A stretch of 64,000 nucleotides of DNA from Diatrype stigma (GCA_022225965.2 JAKJXP020000019.1:494220-558219), one strand, 5' to 3'; positions 23,688 through 35,439 are shown, counted from the first letter of the stretch. Made by a program: numbers and translations. Notes: a model not told the origin generated them from the sequence alone.

Positions 23688-25981
23688 AGGGGGGCGGGGA
23701 TCAGTTCAGAGCAAGGCTCCGGATACGAAATGATTGATACTGATTAAGGGGAGGGGGTCCATGCATGCGTCAACATGGATATTGTTACTAGGGCATACCT
23801 AGATTACGTACGGATCGCGCGTTTACCTGCATGTGTGTATTACGGAATACATGCAATACGATCACTACGACAGGCATCCTAGACAGAGGGCCTACTACCT
23901 ACGAGCAAAGGTCGGAGTTCTTGATTTTTGTTTTGTTTTCGTTGATACCATCGCGTTCACCAGCCGAAATCCCGTATTCAAGGCGGAAAGTTACAGGCTT
24001 GTTGTCACCAAGGAGATACCATTCAGCATTTTTGCGAACTGTCCAAGGACGGATTCGAGGGAAGGGAAGCAGACGAAACGAAACGAAATGAAGCTGTGAT
24101 TCATGATGAAAGAAATCAACGAGAATTGTGAAGGGAAGGGATGAAATGGCCCCAGGATTGACGAGGCACGAAGGAGGCCATTGATGAATCAGGCCATGAC
24201 CAAGTTTACCTTATTTCGTGGTTTACCGGCAGCTTCGGCCGCCATCGTGTATTTGTACGAGTATCAAGACCCAGGGATCGAGAGTCACGAAGAGAAAATC
24301 CTGCAGGGAAAGGCAAGCAGGTGAAAAGTGTCAAGTCAGCAATTATGGAAAAATCAGAAGAAGGTTTCAGCAGCCCTCGATCGAGATAGTTTAGCCATAA
24401 CAAACAAAACAAAAAAACAAGATAAGGTTCGAGAACCAATAACAAACTTGTCCAGGCTTTTTCGTGTTGCCCATGATGCTAGGTAGGTATGGAAACAACC
24501 TGGAAGTGAAACGAGCGCCCTCCCCTCCCTGCCTGCAAGCGTTCGCCTGCCTGCATGTCTGCATGTCCGGATGAAGCGCGCTGCAGTGAAGGTAATCTTA
24601 CATGATTACATACATGCATGTATAACCGACAAACCTCATCTTTCTTCATGCCCATGCCACTGCTATAAAGAGCAGGATCAGATGTGGTAATGATGAAGGC
24701 GAAGTTGAAGATTGCTTACTTGATTCGACCATCGTCACACGTACTGCGAACCCCCGCGCTGATAATCACACGCCTACGTTGAAATCCGATTCGAGGGCTT
24801 GTGGTTCCCTAAAAGTGCCTATGCAAGTACGTATTGTGCTCTCGTTCTCTCTGACAGTACTGTGGTAGTACTAGACGACGTCATCGTGTGGATGCATATT
24901 GTCCATATATATATCGAATCTTTCCAACTATCACTGTGTTTAGGGGTGGATTACTTGTTTTACGTCCCTGACAGTCAGGATAGGTTGAAGTAATATAGAG
25001 TACGTAGTAGGTAGGTAGATACTCCTGGGCACTGCGTGACAATCCGAGCGGCAAGCGCTGCAGCCCCTTTCACCCAAGCGGCAAGTGCTAGTTATTCAGG
25101 CGCTGCTGCTGCTACTTCATCATACCGAACCGACGAATCGACTCGATAAAGACGCTAAAAGAACCTTTAAGAATGAATCTGGCTCGCTGGCTGAGGTTCA
25201 ACTTACTGGCCGGTGTTTTGATATAGGTCACACTGGCCGAGGAGTATCTCCTTCAATTTTGAAAAAAGCTGTGTCCTCATAGCTTAGGCTAAGCCATGCC
25301 GCATAGGCTGTGGTGGAGGGATAGGCGGCGGAGGAGTAGAGATATGTAAGCAAGAGCGAGGGGGGTTTGAGGGGATGATCTCCGTAGCTGGGAGGGGTAC
25401 CTATCCCAACTTGTCCTTATGCTATTCCAAGCTGTTGCACACTGCCATTATGGATTGTTCGACAACACAGGCCCTTGGTTACTGGCGGTGACTTACCGCC
25501 TGATAGGTGGCTTTGGCTTGATGGGCGGCTCGATGGCAGGAGATAAGAAGGATTATGTTTGGGTGGCAATATTCGATTGGGCATGTGATAGTACCGGCCC
25601 AGGCAAGGTTGCAATGGGGCGTGTATATGCAGTAGCTACAGTACTGATTGGAGCGAAGCTTTGGAACAGCTTCAACGATGCAGTGCAGCAGCGGCTGAGC
25701 ATCAACGCTAGTCTAATAGGCAGCATAGAAGTGTCTATAACCATGGCATTGACCTAGTGTGGCTGAGTGAAAGAGATGTCCAAGAGCAAAAGAGTGTATT
25801 GTATATAACCTGGCAAGCTGCTCCCGCTGGCTAGGTCCTGGAGACCTAGCCCTCTTTATAGGCATAGACAAAACCCCCGAAGAATATGTCCATTTCGACC
25901 CCCGAGGTCGGTCCATTCTGATCCCGTGTCAATACTATACCTTAGCCCAGTAAAATTCGACATCCAGTACGGTACGCCGTA
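23688..25981. other. Spacer; no supported gene
   Basis: This includes the 3' flank of the 875-aa gene. A 112-codon frame at 25419-25757 is open but has no recognisable features. A perfect 9-bp inverted repeat (25829-25851) lies just upstream of the disrupted membrane-protein gene. Confidence 0.5.
25829..25851. repeat. Perfect hairpin, 9-bp stem, 5-base loop
   Basis: GGCTAGGTC, loop CTGGA, GACCTAGCC. It sits about 130 bp upstream of the start of the disrupted membrane-protein gene. No known element is recognised. Confidence 0.6.
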
Positions 25982-27253
25982 ATGTGTAGTTCAAATTCAT
26001 CAAATATAATTCCTACAGGCCAAGAAGAGGAACCCTTTCTGCCAGCTAGTACCAAAGAACACCCGCGATTTTGGATCCCCGTGTGGCTCCGGAAACCGTA
26101 AGTTATCTCTTTCTCCCATCATTGACCTTGGGCCTCGGTCATTCTCACCCAGAGTAAAGGTCGTTGTTCTACCAAAATGGCCAACCTAAGCCATTGTTAC
26201 GGATTATCTCCAATATCCAAGTCGTTACCTTGTCTACTGTTCCCGCCATCATGATCATTTGCTTCTATCTCTCGGTGCAATGGCCCAAGATAGACAGCAC
26301 GTACTGTCCCGTTATCATCCCATGCGAGGCTCCTTGCGTGGTCGAAGCTGACCCCGACATAGCTGGCATCGGAGTACGTTACACTTAGCATTCCTCAGTA
26401 TTCAACACACCCATTTTAATCTATCATTGCTCACAGGTACGCTTTGCGGCATATACCCAAACCATATGCAATATTTTAATGTTGGGTTTTGCTTCAAATG
26501 CGAACAGGACAACTGCGACGTACCGTACGCTTGTCATAACCTCCATGGCAACCGTTATCACGATTGCAATATTCCTGTTTCAAGGCGCTCTAAGTCTACA
26601 TCACGCAACTATTGCTTCAAACTTACTCGCCATTACAATTCTACCTCTTCACGTTGTCGAGTCTTGGAGGGTCGGATCCCCCGGGTTATTCATTGGGCAA
26701 CAAGTACGGATGATAACGTACTCCAGCGTAATGTATTACCTGGCCATCAATATGCCTTGTCTCGGGAACAACCCACAGTGCAATATGTGCACTCTGTCAA
26801 GCACTTGTGGTATGGTCGGTCACACCACTAACCCTTTCAACCGATCGTTGAAATTGTTTATAGCATCGTTCCCCATTTTCATATGGCTTAGGGAGACCGC
26901 ATGGTCCTATGGACCCTCTCACCTGTTTACAGCATTCCCGGCCTTGTTCTCTAGCACTTTACAAGTGGCTTGGGCTGAGTATAACAACGAAATTCAGCAG
27001 TCATTCAAGGAATGGAGAGTTGCAGAACTTAGGTTGATCCGAGCTAGAGCTACGTGGTATTTGAGGGCATTCTACCCCTTGTTTTATTTTCTGCACTGGT
27101 ATGGCGACTCCACGACAACCCGGGAAGGGATCAAGGAGAAACAATGGAGGAACGTGCCAATCGGCTCGAAACGGACTACGTGGCTAGGAAGGGCTTATGG
27201 CGACGCGAAATTGGCTACGAGGGTTCCGCGCTGCCAGCGAGCGATAATTGCAT
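25982..27253 (+). pseudogene. 5' part of a multi-span membrane-protein gene split by a retrotransposon
   Basis: Exons 25982-26097, 26160-26373 and 26437-27253 join in phase at both introns. The product starts MCSSNSSNIIP, then has HPRFWIPVWLRKP, a first span (LSTVPAIMIICFYLSVQW), a Cys-rich loop ending in EADPDIAGIGVR, and several further hydrophobic segments. DIAGIGVR is a motif I associate with an uncharacterised polytopic family of filamentous fungi. In exon 3 the reading frame shifts near 27040-27055: the upstream part ends ...EWRVAELRLIRA, but the natural continuation (VVFEGILPLVLFSALVWRL, then an acidic/basic linker) is in the next frame, with no room for an intron. That is equivalent to losing one base or gaining two. 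The copia element then follows directly at the GCAT at 27250-27253. Two independent lesions make this a pseudogene. Confidence 0.8.
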
Positions 27254-27395
27254 TGTATTAAACTAAAGGGTTAAGGCTGGAATAATATAAATACAATATA
27301 ATGCCCCTAGGCCATTTATGTATATAAATAAACGATTCCTTCCTTTTATATAGCTGTAAATACTTAGTTAACTAAGCTTATTATTCTGGCTTTTA
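27254..27395 (+). repeat. 5' LTR of the copia element
   Basis: 142 bp, starting TGTATTAAACTAAAGGG and ending CTGGCTTTTA. It differs from the 3' LTR at about 17 sites, all transitions except the first base. The terminal TA is probably a mutated CA. The outermost one or two bases are uncertain because the 3' copy begins AG instead of TG. Confidence 0.85.
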
Positions 27396-28297
27396 ATAAG
27401 TTATAAGTCCGGAATTCCGCATAATTACGTTTTTTTAATTAAGTATTATATTTAAATAATTTAATAAGTTAATTCATAAATATAATGGGATTTATAATAA
27501 TTAATCGAATAATTTCGAACCGATTTATATATTTTATTTAAAACGAAAAAGCTAACGTTAAAACGAAATTAAAACGTTAAACTTTTAATTATTACATAAC
27601 GAAATTATAATACCTTATTTTTTTTATTTTCATTATGGCTAATCGGCATTTAATTAATCCCATTAGGAAATAAAAAGCTAAAGCTTCGACATTTAATTTA
27701 ATAAATCCATATATAAAACCAATCATACGTATAATTTAAATCATTCGGAACGCCGTAATTACGGGCCTAACCGAAAACGCCGCATATATTGCCGGACCTT
27801 ATTTTATTAATAATCCGGAAATAATTTCGAAAACATCCGTTATAGGAAATCCTAAATAAAGCCGCTTCGAATAAATAATACGGCTTATTATAACGATTAA
27901 AGCATTTATAATAAACCATTTTCTTTATATAATTAATATTATACGAAAACTTTAATACCAAAACGACAAAAGCCCTTAAAACGACAATAAAAACGATAAT
28001 AACAAATCGTTTGCATTTACGTTAATTCTTAATTAAAACATGGATTTATTAAATTTAAAAAAACCATCGTTACCTTTAACGCCAAACGAATGAAATCTTT
28101 TTAAGACTAAAATGCGAACGTTAAGCGTATAAAATAAAACATAAAATAATTCGAATAATTCGTTAGTTTCATAATAATCTTTACGATCTTTATTACGAAT
28201 TACATTTTATTTTGTTTTTATTTTAACTTTAATATCGATATATACGTAATTATTAATCTTAATTCCGGTTTAAATAGCTTAATAAATACGTTTTAAT

Positions 28298-29345
28298 ATG
28301 TCGAATCGACGAAATAACGCCGCGGCCTCCGGATTAGGCCCGAACGACGTAAGAATTATTAACGTTGTTAATCCGAATGCTAGCGCCGAAATAATCGATT
28401 TTAATATAGGGCATATAAAGCTCGATTTTTTGTTAAAGCTATAAAACCGCGAAAATTATAAGGATTAAAAACGTTTTATGGAATTAATAATAAACAATTA
28501 TAACGAATACGACTTAATGCTTAAAAAAATTTACGATACGCTAAATAAAATTCCCGAATATTTACGATTACGTTAAAACATTTTATAACGCCGAATCGTA
28601 TAATTGCTTAAAAATAACTTAACGGATTTTTTAAAACAAAGCATAACGGAAACCATTATGGCCGAATTATTTAAGCGCTTTCGAAACGATTACGAAAAAA
28701 AAGGCGTATCATTTTTATTACGCCTAACCGAAAGATAAAACGCGGCCAAAATCGAAAATTTCGGCTCCGTTATTAAATTAAGGCGAAAAATTAGGGATAT
28801 CCAGAAAAGCTACGTCCGCGTTAAAATAAAACACAAGCTGCTTAAAAATTACCTTATAATTCATTTCGTTAAAAGATTAGGCAAAAAATTTAACGTTTGG
28901 ATATAATTATTTTAAATAATAAATACGGAAAAGCTGCTTAATTTAATCGACGTAATCCGTATTATAAAAGCGATAAAGCTTAAAATAAAATTTATTAATT
29001 AATTAGGAATTAATAACGTATTAATTATAATAATTAAAAATGCATTTACGAGTCGAAAACGAATTGTAATAAAAACGTTTATAAACGGAAAAAAAGCGGT
29101 AATGGTTATAATAAAGATTATTAAATATGTTTATTATAAAAAAAAACATATTAAAAATTAATACTGGAATTTATATTTAAAATTTAAAAAACTTAGGAAG
29201 CATAAAAAGGCTAAAGGCGAAACAAAAAATACGGCGTTATTAATTAATAAAATTCGAAAAAATAATATTCCGAAAGTTTAATGTAATTATAATAATACTT
29301 ATTTAATTTAAAATTCCCTTAATACGCTTAAAAAACTGTACTTTC
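28298..29345 (+). pseudogene. Degenerate copia gag
   Basis: An ATG at 28298 begins a readable stretch (MSNRRNNAAASGLGPNDVRI) that then collects stops. Near 29280-29330 a decayed zinc knuckle can be traced (C-x2 pattern followed by NSLNTLKKLYFPEI). About 900 bp of leader separate it from the 5' LTR, with nothing recognisable except a short minus-strand frame. Confidence 0.65.
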
Positions 29346-29389
29346 CAGAAATTCTGAATATTAAACTTTAATTATAAGTAACATGTTAC

Positions 29390-30500
29390 CTTTAATTGCA
29401 AAAAATTCATTACTTTTAAAAAAATACCTAAATCCGACGATTTTAATATTATCGGTATTAGCGGAATTAAGATTTCCGTTAAAGAAATAGGCATTATTAA
29501 AACAAAATGCAACATTTAAGCCGGCTTATAATGGATTAAATTTACCGAGATCCTTTACGTATTAAATTTAAGCGTTAATTTTATTTCCGTTATTTAATTA
29601 TTCGATAAAGGTACGAAAATTGCTTTGCATTAGGATATTTACGAAATTACTTTTCTTAATAACAAAATAATTATTTACGCCATACGATTTGGTAATTTTT
29701 TCGCTTTTAAAATATAAAATACAGTTATTCCTGCTTTATTAGCGTATACCGTTAATCCAAAAATGCGCTTTTGATACGAAAGAATGGGACATTTAAGCGA
29801 AAACGCGTTATTTAAATTAAAATATATTATTTAAAACATAATTAACGTTTAGGATTATTGCATTTACGAATTGTACGTAAAAAGCAAAATGTAAAAAAGT
29901 CTGTATAAAAACTCGCTACTTAAAAGTAAATATGCGGGAAACGTTATATTCGGAAACGTTTGCGGGCCTTTTTTTATTTAAGGATATAAGGGCGAAAAAT
30001 ATTGGCTAATCTTAATAAATTCGTATAACCGATTTACGTTAATATAGCTAATGAAAATTCGGAAAAAAACGTAAGACAACGTAATATGGTTCGTAAAATA
30101 TTTCCATAAGCAAAAGCTATAAAAAAAGAAGTACAGAATTCTTTATTTCGATTAGGGCGATAAATTTAATTTAAATGCTAATTAGGCTTAAACTTTAAAG
30201 TAAGGCATTACGTTATAAACTAGCCGCATTAATTAGTATTAAAATAACGGCATAACCGAAAGCCTTAATATTATTATTCGAAATAAGTTGTTCCTTATTA
30301 TAATCGGAAATAAGATATTTATTAAATATTGGCTAAAAGTTTTAAAAATCGTAAATTATTTACGCAATAGGAGTCTATATAGCGTTTTAAACGTTATACC
30401 TTTTTAGATGATATACGGATAAAAATTATATATAGGGCATATTTGCATTTTGGGCATTAAAATATAGTATTGGCTATTACTTAAAAAAAGTCGTAATAAG
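29390..30500 (+). pseudogene. Degenerate copia protease and integrase region
   Basis: Traceable pieces in order: a protease-flank segment (LYVLNLSVNFISVI), a GAG-pre-integrase piece (YERMGHLSENALFKLKYII) near 29775-29832, and the start of the integrase core (GYKGEKYWLILINSYNRF) near 29980-30030. Stops and missense changes are spread throughout. Confidence 0.7.
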
Positions 30501-31119
30501 CTAAACGATAAGGCTAAAACTGGCGTCCTTATGGGCTATATCGGCAATTTAATTTATAAGATTATTATAAATAAGGGCGACATTATTTAAGCGGCTGTTT
30601 AAAATGTATATTTCGAAAGGAAAAAAGGCATAATGGTTTTTATCGAAATATAAACCGATAATTTAAGGCCAGCCTTACTGCTTCGTAAACGTTAACGTTA
30701 AGAAACGATTAATAAGGTTAAATAAAATAGTAATTTACCCTTTAAAGAATTAACCAATCGAAACGTTAATTTCGGAACGGATTTATTGCTTAGCCTTTTC
30801 TTTAAAAATGCCCTTAGCCTAATGCTTAACTTAAGTATTAAAAATTTTATATTAGGTTATTCCGAATTACGATATTTATTCCGTTCGTACGTTTTCCTTA
30901 AAGAAAATTAAGTCTTTATGTTTTATTTCATTTTGATATTCGCAGCCAATATAAAGGCCGTTATAAACGATAAAAAACCAATTATTTTAATCGAAATTCG
31001 TAAAGATTTTTTTTAAAACAAATAACGCGAAATAATAAAGGTTAAATATTAATTATTAATTATAAACGATACCTAAACCTTAATCGATATTATAAATGAT
31101 ATAAATGTATTACGGAATA

Positions 31120-32460
31120 AATGGATTTATAAGCTAAAGCGCGGCCTTAATAATGAAATAATAAGATACAAAACGCGTTAAATGGTCCGTAACTTTAAGC
31201 AAATCGAAAAAGTAAATTACTTTAAAACGTTCGCTTTAATAATGAAACCTATAAGTTATAAGGTACTTTTCGCCATAATAACGGCGTACGATTAAAAAAT
31301 AAAGCAAATAAACGTAAAAATAGCCTTTTTTTATGATAAAATAAAGGAAAAGATTTATATTTAGCAATCCGACGAATTTAATAATGGCACAGTTAAAGTA
31401 TATAAATTAAAGAAAGCCTTATATAAATTAAAGCAAGCGTTTCGTATTTGGTTTAAAACGTTAAATAACTTCTTAGCAACGCTAAATTTTAAACCTATTA
31501 ATATTAATTGCGGCGTATTCGTTAATTAAAAAATAAACATTTATATCGTAATATATATTAATAATTTCCTAATGGTTAGTAAAAATAAAGCAATTATAAT
31601 ATAAATAAAAATAACGTTAAACGGATGCTTTTAAATAATAAATCTTGGCCTTTATTAATATTATTTAGGCATTTAAATTAAACGTTATTAATAAAGCTAA
31701 ACCATTTTTTTTAATTAATAAAGATATATTAATAAAATATTCGAATTATATTAAATGCAAAATTATAAAGAAGCCGATATTCTTATAATTTCGAAAAAGC
31801 TATAATAATTCGATTCCAATTAGGTTTGTTCCAAAAACGATAAACGACGATATTAATTAGCAGTTAAATCTTTAATGTACCTAATAATGGATATTAAATC
31901 CGATATCGCATATGTCGTTTTTTGCGTTAGCCGATATTTCTTTAATTTCTTTTCCGAATACGAATAAGCAGTTAAGAAAATATTCCGATATTTATAAATA
32001 ATTAAAAACCTATATTTAAAATATAAAGAAAAGTTATTGCCGTTCGTAAAATATAGCGATATTAATTAAAAAGAAAATCCGAACATTCGGAAATCGATTT
32101 TCGGTTACGTTTTTAATATAAATAGCAAAGTTATTAATTAATCGTTTAAAAAATAACTTACGATTTTATTATTTTCATATAAAACGAAATATAAGGGCCA
32201 AATATAAGCTATTAAAAAAGCGATTTGGCTTTAACGTTTATTCGAAAAGCTTATTATCGATTTCGATAATAATTAAAGCAATGCAATAATTCGAATCGAA
32301 TTAAGCGTTATTATGATTTATTGCAATAATTAAGAAATAATCGTATTAGCCAAAAATTTAAGTAATTATAGCCGAACCAAATATATCGATATTTAATAGC
32401 ACTTTATTAAGGAAAAAATAACCGAAAAAACAATATAGCTATAATACGTCCGGATTAAGA
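31120..32460 (+). pseudogene. Degenerate copia reverse transcriptase and RNase H
   Basis: RT landmarks: YKLKRGLNNEIIRYKTR-type start near 31128, YFKTFALIMKPISYKVLFAI near 31210-31270, KLKKALYKLKQAFRIWFKTL near 31400-31465, and the catalytic YVDD box now reading YINN at 31554-31565. The D-to-N and V-to-I changes are G-to-A transitions as RIP predicts. RNase H landmarks follow (QLAVKSLMYLMMDIKSDIAY near 31860-31915). Not functional. Confidence 0.85.
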
Positions 32461-32865
32461 ATATAATAACGAACGGATTAATTAAGCCGCTCGTTCGAAA
32501 CCCGTTTGTAAGGTTTCGTAATGCGCTAGGCCTTAAGCGAATATTCGGCGACCGGGCTTAAATAAATCGGAACGAAATAAGTCGGATCGGAATTAATAAC
32601 CGTAATATTATGACTTAGCCGGAAAAAACGAAAACTAAGCCAATTAACCTAGTCCGTAATTAAAAAGCCGCTACGAGCCAATAAAAGCTAATTAAAACAA
32701 CGGAAATTACGTAACTTCATAAACGTTACGATAATTCTAAGCTATTAAAAGTAACGGAAGCCTATTAAGTACGGGGAAAATATAATGAACTTGTAAACTG
32801 CGAAAATTACCGTATACGGCTAAGGGCGAGGCTAAATACGATTACGATTTATAGCCTTAAACGGA

Positions 32866-33007
32866 AGTATTAAATTAAAGGGTTAAGGCTGGAATAATGT
32901 AAGTATAATATAATGCCCTTGGGCCATTTATATATATAAACAAACGATTCCTCCTTCTTATATAGCTATAAATACTCAGTTAACTAAATTCATTATCCTG
33001 GCTTTTA
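32866..33007 (+). repeat. 3' LTR of the copia element
   Basis: 142 bp, beginning AGTATTAAATTAAAGGG, ending CTGGCTTTTA, preceded by the purine-rich AACGGAAG that could be the remains of the polypurine tract. Followed directly by the second GCAT copy. Confidence 0.85.
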
Positions 33008-33183
33008 GCATATTGTTCATAGTTGGGATGTTCATTTATGACACCGAATGGATGGTACACATAAACCTCACGGCAGAAGGCAATAATTGGGGATACGGCC
33101 AGATCTTCGCGCTTATGACGACATTGCCGTCTACCTTAGAGGCAACTAAGTTAATGATGCGGTTAGAAAGAAAGCCCGAATAA
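33008..33183 (+). pseudogene. 3' part of the split membrane-protein gene
   Basis: Directly after the element the same reading frame as the last piece before it continues: ILFIVGMFIYDTEWM, then a polar tail, ending ...MMRLERKPE and TAA at 33181-33183. The codon interrupted by the insertion (TGC-AT|A) is completed exactly when one GCAT copy is counted once. This shows that the piece belongs to the gene beginning at 25982, and that the insertion hit an exon near a final membrane span. Confidence 0.8.
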
Positions 33184-33343
33184 GTTTGATGATATTCCGT
33201 TAAACAGGAGAATGTTTTTAAACTTGTCCTAGGCCGCTTCTCAAACGTACATTCACCTTGTAGTGTTCCTGGTTTTAAGACGGAACCCCCTTTACCCAAC
33301 TACGCTTCACGAACCACCCTCTTCGGGACACACCTTTTGATAC

Positions 33344-33528
33344 TGTTATCAGGGACCTATGTAAGATAGCACTATAGTAGCGGCGACCCACCGGCGACCC
33401 TATATATGGAGGGCTTCGCCCTCCTAGTTCTTAGGAAGGGGCATGATTTATTGCTCTTCTAGATTCTACCTATACTACAGTATCTACCTTCTTCTGCCTT
33501 TCCCTCTGTGTCGACAAATCCCCTGACA
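33344..33528. repeat. Probable solo LTR (TGTTATCAGGG...CCCCTGACA)
   Basis: 185 bp beginning TG and ending CA with matching inverted ends, an internal TATATAT box, and a strong hairpin (GGAGGG-cttcg-CCCTCC, 33408-33424) followed by a pyrimidine-rich 3' half. This layout is that of a fungal LTR. I see no target-site duplication (GATAC versus ATTGT), so borders or type may be wrong. Confidence 0.5.
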
Positions 33529-34658
33529 ATTGTGGTCTTCGAGTATGTAGAGTTGAAGGTGAACATGAAATATGCGATTAACTTATTTGATTCCCCAAGT
33601 GTATAAAGACGTCTTTTCGAACAATAGTCGAACCATTGCATTGTATCATTCAAGACGATCATCATGATATAGCAGACCTACCGGATACGAAAGCGAAAAC
33701 TTCTTTTCAAGGTAACTTGGAGGTGGATAGGGACCGAGGATTATTCTGCTTACTTCCCCCTCACTCCAGACGCAAAGCCCCTGACACTCCTCCAACCCTC
33801 ACTAACCTGGCACTGTCACTAGTTAGAGACTATCTGTGTTCACACTAGATTAGTAAATCTCACTCTTATTCAAAGCGATCCTCAGTTTCAGATCAAATGT
33901 TAGCTTGAGGCTTTCCTCATCTGATAACCATCCTCCCCCCAAAGCTGACTCGCTGGCAGGCCGGCTTCTTTTACCTCATTAGACCGTGTCTACATATCAA
34001 TGATCTTCATCCTCAGCTTCATTATCATCCCTACTTTCGTGAGTAGTCAGTCGTGTTTGCCGTCAATTTGATTATAGTCGCCTAAGAATATTGATACTAC
34101 CCCTTAATGAAAGAGCTAAGGTATACTAGCACTAAGTCAGCAAGACCTTCCTCTTTCCTGTTAGTCCTACGGCTAACCGACGACTTGTTCGGTTGTTCGT
34201 CTGAAAAGGCAAACACGAACGTGCCATGATAGCGAGTGTATGATATCGAAAGCCAGCAATGACACTAGACTATCGTACTGCTTTGTATCGAAACAACCCT
34301 GATGTCCTGTATGCGAAATGGCAATGCCATATACTCCCACTGTGTCGGCATGATCACTGTTGGATCATAGGCTCTTGTGGCAACGTAGTTGAAGGGTCAA
34401 TTTGAGAATGATTGCTCATGTTGTTTCATAACCATGCGACTTTCAAAGGCTCAGAGGGATTTCGTCGAATAATTCCACAAGGGCAAAGCAATCAACAAGA
34501 CTCGGCACATGGCCGCCCTCGAGTCTTAACACGTTGCTCACATTTTATGGCAATATATAAAGTGTCAGAACCTCCTCACATATCCTCTTCATCACTTGCC
34601 ATGATCTACCTTCAGTCATTCGGTCAACTCACTTACACTCATTTGATCGTCCTTACGG

Positions 34659-34666
34659 TATAAATA
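34659..34666 (+). promoter_or_regulatory. TATA box of the secreted CAP-like gene
   Basis: TATAAATA about 120 bp upstream of the ATG at 34786, with CT-rich sequence between, as is typical for fungal promoters. Confidence 0.55.
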
Positions 34667-34785
34667 CGCCCCTTACTTATTTTTTCGAAGGCCATAGCAT
34701 CCACACTTACAAACCTTCTCTTTCATCAAGGACACAGTGTTACTTAGCTCCTTTCTTTCACAAGCACCCCAGGTATTCATTCAAG

Positions 34786-35439
34786 ATGTACGTGGAAAAG
34801 AAGCTTCAGGCTCTGCTCCTCTTCGCCATCACGGCCGGAACTGCTCTTGCCGCTCCCCAACCAAGCGTCGACTGCATCACACCAGGGGAGACAACTACCG
34901 GCACTACCCTGGCGAAGCACACGAAGACCCCTAGTACCACCGTCGGCCTCTCGCAGACGTCATTATCATCGCCATCGTCGCCATTGCCAACTTCCTCCTC
35001 GGCATCGCATCCGGCCACCAGAGCCGCGGGTGCAGCCAGAGACGACGAACCGGACTGGCAGGGCATCGCGGCCAAGTGGCGCGCGGCCCTGGGCAAGGCG
35101 GCGTGGAAGGTGAACGGCACGCTGGTGGCCAACGCGCTGAAGACGGCGCGGGACGGCCACGGCAAGATGCGGCACGAGCTGAACCCGGGCTCGCTGGCGC
35201 AGGTGCTGGCGCCCGGCGACGAGCACAGCGACTACTCCTTCGAGGCGGCCTTCGTCGGCGGCTGGCTCTGCGAGATCCCGACGCTGCCCGGGCTCGGCGA
35301 CGCCTGCGAGAAGTGGGGGCCCGGCTGGAAGCACGGGGAGACGGGCCACGCCGAGATCCTGTCTAGCGAGGGGTATAACAGCATCGGGTGCGCGTGGGAT
35401 GGGGGCATTTGGGCTTGCGATTTGGGGAATGGGGTTTAG
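34786..35439 (+). CDS. Secreted protein, divergent CAP/SCP-like domain
   Basis: Single exon, 217 aa. The N-terminus (MYVEKKLQALLLFAITAG, then ALAAPQP) is a classic signal peptide with likely cleavage near residue 22. A Ser/Thr/Pro linker (31-80), likely O-glycosylated, precedes a folded domain (about 88-217). This has features of the CAP superfamily: W98 in KWRAAL, H130 in KMRHELNPG, E163 in GWLCEIP, GHAEIL (187-192) at the place of the GHYTQ motif, and IGCAW...WACDL at the end. Cysteines 162, 174, 202 and 211 could make two disulfides. Fungal CAP proteins bind sterols or act at the host interface, but here the motifs are weak, so the family call is tentative. Codon use is GC-rich as in neighbouring genes despite the nearby transposon remains. 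Confidence 0.75.
   Translation: MYVEKKLQALLLFAITAGTALAAPQPSVDCITPGETTTGTTLAKHTKTPSTTVGLSQTSLSSPSSPLPTSSSASHPATRAAGAARDDEPDWQGIAAKWRAALGKAAWKVNGTLVANALKTARDGHGKMRHELNPGSLAQVLAPGDEHSDYSFEAAFVGGWLCEIPTLPGLGDACEKWGPGWKHGETGHAEILSSEGYNSIGCAWDGGIWACDLGNGV

Larger units (their letters stand above)
27254..33007 (+). mobile_element. RIP-mutated Ty1/copia LTR retrotransposon, 5754 bp
   Basis: Two 142-bp direct LTRs (27254-27395 and 32866-33007) flank a very AT-rich interior. A GCAT duplication sits on both outer sides (27250-27253 and 33008-33011). On the plus strand the interior still aligns by eye, in order, with gag, a zinc knuckle, aspartic protease region, GAG-pre-integrase, integrase core, reverse transcriptase and RNase H, the copia order (integrase before RT). 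All frames are broken by many stops. Cytosines are kept mostly in CG, CC and CT contexts while CA is rare, and LTR differences are transitions, the signature of RIP. The element is plainly inactive. Confidence 0.93.
33184..34785. other. Spacer with a solo-LTR-like repeat; promoter at its right end
   Basis: Apart from the LTR-like repeat there is no supported gene. The right end is the promoter of the secreted protein: a TATAAATA box at 34659-34666 lies about 120 bp before its ATG, followed by a pyrimidine-rich leader. Confidence 0.5.

Noticed and set aside
24426..24437. GGTTCGAGAACC resembling a tRNA B box
   Set aside because: It is a simple palindrome; no A box or cloverleaf can be placed upstream.
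25419..25757. 112-codon frame upstream of the disrupted membrane-protein gene
   Set aside because: No recognisable motif, no fitting splice sites to the downstream exons, and no support beyond being open.
27767..27961. 64-codon minus-strand frame inside the copia element
   Set aside because: It lies in the AT-rich RIP-decayed leader; openness is chance and no retroelement motif is present on that strand.
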